Source of the DNA: Chryseobacterium sp. FP211-J200
Lineage (GTDB): Bacteria > Bacteroidota > Bacteroidia > Flavobacteriales > Weeksellaceae
Assembly: GCF_001643375.1 (NCBI RefSeq)
Contig: NZ_LSHB01000028.1
Span: 1 to 64,000 of the forward strand
Direction of reading: 5' to 3'
DNA: 64,000 nt
This document shows, in pieces, positions 61,294 through 64,000 of this stretch (position 1 is the stretch's first letter; every line of letters begins with the position of its first letter). Made by a program: the position numbers and the translations under genes. A model generated the notes under the pieces. It saw only the letters and a list, made by a program, of their open reading frames with translations, made no database searches and was not told where the DNA came from.

Positions 61294-62709
61294 ATGGATC
61301 TTAAAAATAAAAACATCTGTGCCAGTATCTTCACCTTCATCTCTATGTTGGTTTCTGCTCAGGGGAAGGTCATCAGTTTCCCCGGAGCCGAGGGTTTTGG
61401 AAGATATACTACCGGCGGACGTGGCGGACAGGTTTTGTTTGTGACAAAAACAACGGATGACGGTTCGGAAGGAACTTTAAGATTTGCGCTCAACCAAAAA
61501 GGACCTCGATATATTGTTTTTAAAACCGCTGGGACCATTTATCTGGAGTCACCACTGAAGATCACAGAAGGCAACGTGACTATCGCGGGACAAACTGCTC
61601 CAGGAGACGGAATTACCATCGCAAACTATGAAACTTTTGTCGCTGCGAACAACGTCATCATCCGATATCTGAGATTCATAATGGGTGATCAGAAAAAATT
61701 CGAAGGTGATGCTCTAGGCGCCAGATTTATCAAAGACCTGATTGTTGATCACTGCTCGATGAGTTGGTCAACAGACGAGACGGTTTCCATTTATGTCAAC
61801 GAAAATACAACGCTGCAATGGTGTGTGATCGCAGAAAGTCTCCGAAATTCTGCCCATCAGAAAGGCGCTCACGGTTATGGTGGTATTGCAGGTGGCAAAT
61901 TCGCAACTTTTCATCACAACATTTATGCACACCACGACAGCAGAAACCCGAGATTGGGAGAATATGCAGGAAGCAAATTTGCGCTGACGGATCTGACAGA
62001 TTTCAGAAACAATGTCATCTACAACTGGGGTCACAACAATATTTACGGTGGCGAAGCGATGAATGTCAACATCGTCAACAATTATTACAAACCTGGACCT
62101 GCAACAATGACCACAAAAAGAATTGTCGCCATTGATAAAAATGAAAAACCAAATACCGAAGTATACAATATTTGGGGCAAATATTTTGTCAGCGGAAATG
62201 TAGTGGAAGGCAGTCCTGAAGTTACAGAAGACAACTGGGATTTAGGTGTTTTCAATCAAATGAAACCTTCCTACAATGTAACGGATGCTGATAAAAACTC
62301 AATCAAAATAGATCAGCCGCACGATATCCAAAATAATGTCGTAACCGATTCTCCAAAAATGGCCTATGAAAAGATCTTGAAGATGGGCGGAGCAAGTCTT
62401 GTAAGAGATGCAGTAGATTTACACATTTTGAAGGATGTGAAAAGTGGCAGTTTTACATACAACGGTTCTAAGGGAAGCTCCAACGGTATCATCGATTCTC
62501 AAAATGATGTGGGTGGATTTCCGGATTTGAAACCGGGAAAAGTCTTATTGGATTCAGATAACGATGGAATGCCGGACGAATGGGAAATCAAAAATAAACT
62601 GGATCCGAAAAAAGCGAATGCCACTGGACGCGATCTGGATAAAGAATATGATAATATAGAAGTTTATACCCACGCTATCGTAAAACACATCACCAAAGGA
62701 CAACTTTAA
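61294..62709 (+). CDS. Secreted pectate lyase (PL1-type)
   Basis: The 471-residue protein has a signal peptide (to SAQG) and parallel beta-helix coils: GAEGFGRYTTGGRGGQVLFVTKTTDD, GTIYLESPLKITEGNVTIAGQTAPGDGITI, FIKDLIVDHCSMSWSTDETVSIY, RNSAHQKGAHGYGGIAGGKFATFHHNIYAHHDSRNPRLG. A calcium-type DSDNDGMPDEWE repeat lies near the end. No T9SS tail is seen. It cleaves de-esterified pectate by beta-elimination, giving 4,5-unsaturated ends, the feed for GH105 and KdgF. Confidence 0.9.
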   Translation: MDLKNKNICASIFTFISMLVSAQGKVISFPGAEGFGRYTTGGRGGQVLFVTKTTDDGSEGTLRFALNQKGPRYIVFKTAGTIYLESPLKITEGNVTIAGQTAPGDGITIANYETFVAANNVIIRYLRFIMGDQKKFEGDALGARFIKDLIVDHCSMSWSTDETVSIYVNENTTLQWCVIAESLRNSAHQKGAHGYGGIAGGKFATFHHNIYAHHDSRNPRLGEYAGSKFALTDLTDFRNNVIYNWGHNNIYGGEAMNVNIVNNYYKPGPATMTTKRIVAIDKNEKPNTEVYNIWGKYFVSGNVVEGSPEVTEDNWDLGVFNQMKPSYNVTDADKNSIKIDQPHDIQNNVVTDSPKMAYEKILKMGGASLVRDAVDLHILKDVKSGSFTYNGSKGSSNGIIDSQNDVGGFPDLKPGKVLLDSDNDGMPDEWEIKNKLDPKKANATGRDLDKEYDNIEVYTHAIVKHITKGQL

Positions 62710-62718
62710 ATCGACAAA

Positions 62719-63729
62719 ATGAAATTAATAAATAAAAATAATATTCTGAAAACGCTTTCTTTGGGAATGATGGTGGGTTTTATCAGCGTTTCTGCACAGT
62801 CAGATGTGATTCAGAAGATCAAGAAGGAAGGCAATAAACCTTTTTCCTACGCCGAGTTGTCTATAAAGCAAGGTGGAAAATGGGAAGGCAATAAATATAT
62901 TGGAGGGAATTTCAAAAATGTGACCGAATTACAAATTCCTGCAGAACATACCGATCATTCTTCTTATATTCGATACGAAGGAATTGGACTGGAAAATAAC
63001 CAGGTTGGTTACAGGTTATATCTGGATTGGAGAAATGCCACAGATATCTTCGGTAAGAAAGTTAATACTTTGGTTTTACCAGAAGTTGGGCAGGACGGCT
63101 TCGAATCTTACCACCACGACGCGCCTTGGGGACAGGATATTTTAAAATCTGGTCGCACGATCGGCGTTGGCTCTTATGGAAGATATGACGAGCAGAATGA
63201 CTTTGTAGAAACATTCAAAACTGTAAAGAATACGTCTGTAAAAGTAATCAATGAGAAAGATAGATCTTATGCTGCAATCGATTACGCAGGATGGAAAACC
63301 TGGGGCGATGCCGTAGATTTGAAATCGAAACTGACGATATTCAACAAAGACCGTTTTGTGAAAGTGGATTTGTATTTGAACAACGCCATTTCTGGTTTGT
63401 GTACAGGGATTGTTGCGATCAAGGATATTCCGTTCAAGCAAGTGGTGAGTAAAAATAAAAAATGGGCTTACATCGCAACATATGGGCAGCAGACTTTAGC
63501 CAAAAAAGAAGATAATCTGGGGATGGCCGTTTTTTATCCGATGGAAAGTTTTGACAAATATGTGCAGACAAAATCTACACACGTTGTGGTTTTCAAGAAA
63601 AACAAAAATGTGTCCTATTACTTTCTGGGCGCTTGGTCGCAAGAACCAAACGGCATCAAAACAGAAACCGAGTTCTATCAGGATCTAGACAAAAAATTAG
63701 AAATATTAGACCAAAACAATCAATTATAA
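62719..63729 (+). CDS. DUF4861 protein of the pectin locus
   Basis: The 336-residue secreted protein (signal peptide to SVSAQ) matches DUF4861 in RYEGIGLENNQVGYRLYLDWRNATDIFGKK, YHHDAPWGQDILKSGRTIGVGSYG and YYFLGAWSQEPNGIKTETEFYQDL. Proteins of this family are found mainly in pectin and rhamnogalacturonan loci, often next to GH105, and probably bind or modify the oligosaccharides; no activity is established. It starts 9 bp after the lyase stop. Confidence 0.85.
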   Translation: MKLINKNNILKTLSLGMMVGFISVSAQSDVIQKIKKEGNKPFSYAELSIKQGGKWEGNKYIGGNFKNVTELQIPAEHTDHSSYIRYEGIGLENNQVGYRLYLDWRNATDIFGKKVNTLVLPEVGQDGFESYHHDAPWGQDILKSGRTIGVGSYGRYDEQNDFVETFKTVKNTSVKVINEKDRSYAAIDYAGWKTWGDAVDLKSKLTIFNKDRFVKVDLYLNNAISGLCTGIVAIKDIPFKQVVSKNKKWAYIATYGQQTLAKKEDNLGMAVFYPMESFDKYVQTKSTHVVVFKKNKNVSYYFLGAWSQEPNGIKTETEFYQDLDKKLEILDQNNQL

Positions 63730-63741
63730 AATTTCAAACCA

Positions 63742-64000
63742 ATGAGTTTTATTAATAGTAAAATAAAGATTTATACTTTCGCAATTCTAAGTTCAGGGAT
63801 TTTCTTAGCTTCTGCGCAGACAAAAATGACAGCTCCGTCAACTGAAACTTCGAAGTCTGGCAAGATCCTTCCCACAAACCTGAAATGGTCCGAAAGAATG
63901 CTCCTTTCCGAGATGAACCGTTTCCCGGAATCTTGGATGCTCGACTTCAGCAAAAGCCCAAAATGGACCTATCCAGCAGCTATCGTTTTGGATGCTGCTG
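63742..64000 (+). CDS. GH105-like unsaturated uronyl hydrolase, N-terminal part (runs off the right edge)
   Basis: The visible 86 residues begin with a signal peptide (IKIYTFAILSSGIFLASAQ). The segment NLKWSERMLLSEMNRFPESWMLDFSKSPKWTYPAAIVLDA then follows, which resembles the start of GH105/GH88 unsaturated glucuronyl or galacturonyl hydrolases. These release the 4,5-unsaturated uronate that KdgF uses. The catalytic Asp would be outside the window. It is the sixth gene of the right arm. Confidence 0.72.
   Translation, partial: MSFINSKIKIYTFAILSSGIFLASAQTKMTAPSTETSKSGKILPTNLKWSERMLLSEMNRFPESWMLDFSKSPKWTYPAAIVLDAA

Noticed and set aside
1-64000. CRISPR arrays, rRNA operons and transposases
   Set aside because: No regularly spaced repeats with unique spacers, no rRNA sequence, and no transposase protein were found; the repeats present are dispersed hairpins.

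Overview
The window looks like chromosome from a flavobacterium of the Chryseobacterium/Epilithonimonas type (Weeksellaceae). It is AT-rich. Several genes are preceded by the Bacteroidota promoter box TAnnTTTG, in a few cases with an upstream TTG. It carries a SusC/SusD pair, a protein with a type IX secretion tail, a Bacteroidota-style B12 uptake locus and many AraC-type regulators. No rRNA, CRISPR array or intact insertion sequence is seen.

Layout. 1-513: the start of a tyrosine integrase runs off the left edge and abuts the 3' end of a tRNA-Ser, so an integrated element probably lies to the left. 548-4952: ordinary genes (CrcB fluoride channel, DUF892 protein, acyl-CoA dehydrogenase, two cold-shock-domain proteins behind a long leader, SemiSWEET). 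4949-14450: the ligase-associated repair cluster (PdeM phosphoesterase, Lhr-like helicase, ATP-dependent ligase, MBL exonuclease). It is interrupted by a RhuM-Fic gene and by an oppositely oriented cytosine methyltransferase/endonuclease pair. 14572-18645: stress protein, then Ku and a LigD split by a frameshift. 18646-33912: an accessory stretch rich in AraC/HxlR regulators paired with short-chain dehydrogenases, flavodoxin-fold reductases, an SNF2 helicase and secreted NTF2-like and DJ-1-like proteins. 34047-41215: a cobalamin riboswitch followed by BtuB, a BtuG-type propeller lipoprotein, a second surface lipoprotein and a T9SS-secreted propeller protein. 41320-43734: small hypothetical gene, broken lplA, glutaminase. 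43900-64000: a pectin utilisation locus.

The pectin locus has two divergent arms. The right arm (SusC, SusD, pectin methylesterase, PL1 pectate lyase, DUF4861 protein, GH105-like hydrolase) binds and cuts pectin. The left arm imports uronates (ExuT) and takes both products to pyruvate and glyceraldehyde-3-phosphate. Unsaturated galacturonate goes through KdgF, KduI and KduD. Galacturonate goes through UxaC, UxaB and UxaA. KdgK and Eda finish. The same 15-bp operator-like sequence lies once beside each arm in the roughly 770-bp divergent intergenic region, so one LacI-type regulator encoded elsewhere may control both.

Two themes cut across the window. First, five copies of an 86-110 bp non-coding repeat occur. 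Their inner arms form a hairpin in which changes on one side are matched on the other. One copy overlaps the apparent start of the repair ligase. Second, four genes are disrupted: ligD, an araC gene and lplA by single-base shifts in A/T runs, and susC by an in-frame TAG. These may be assembly errors or real lesions.
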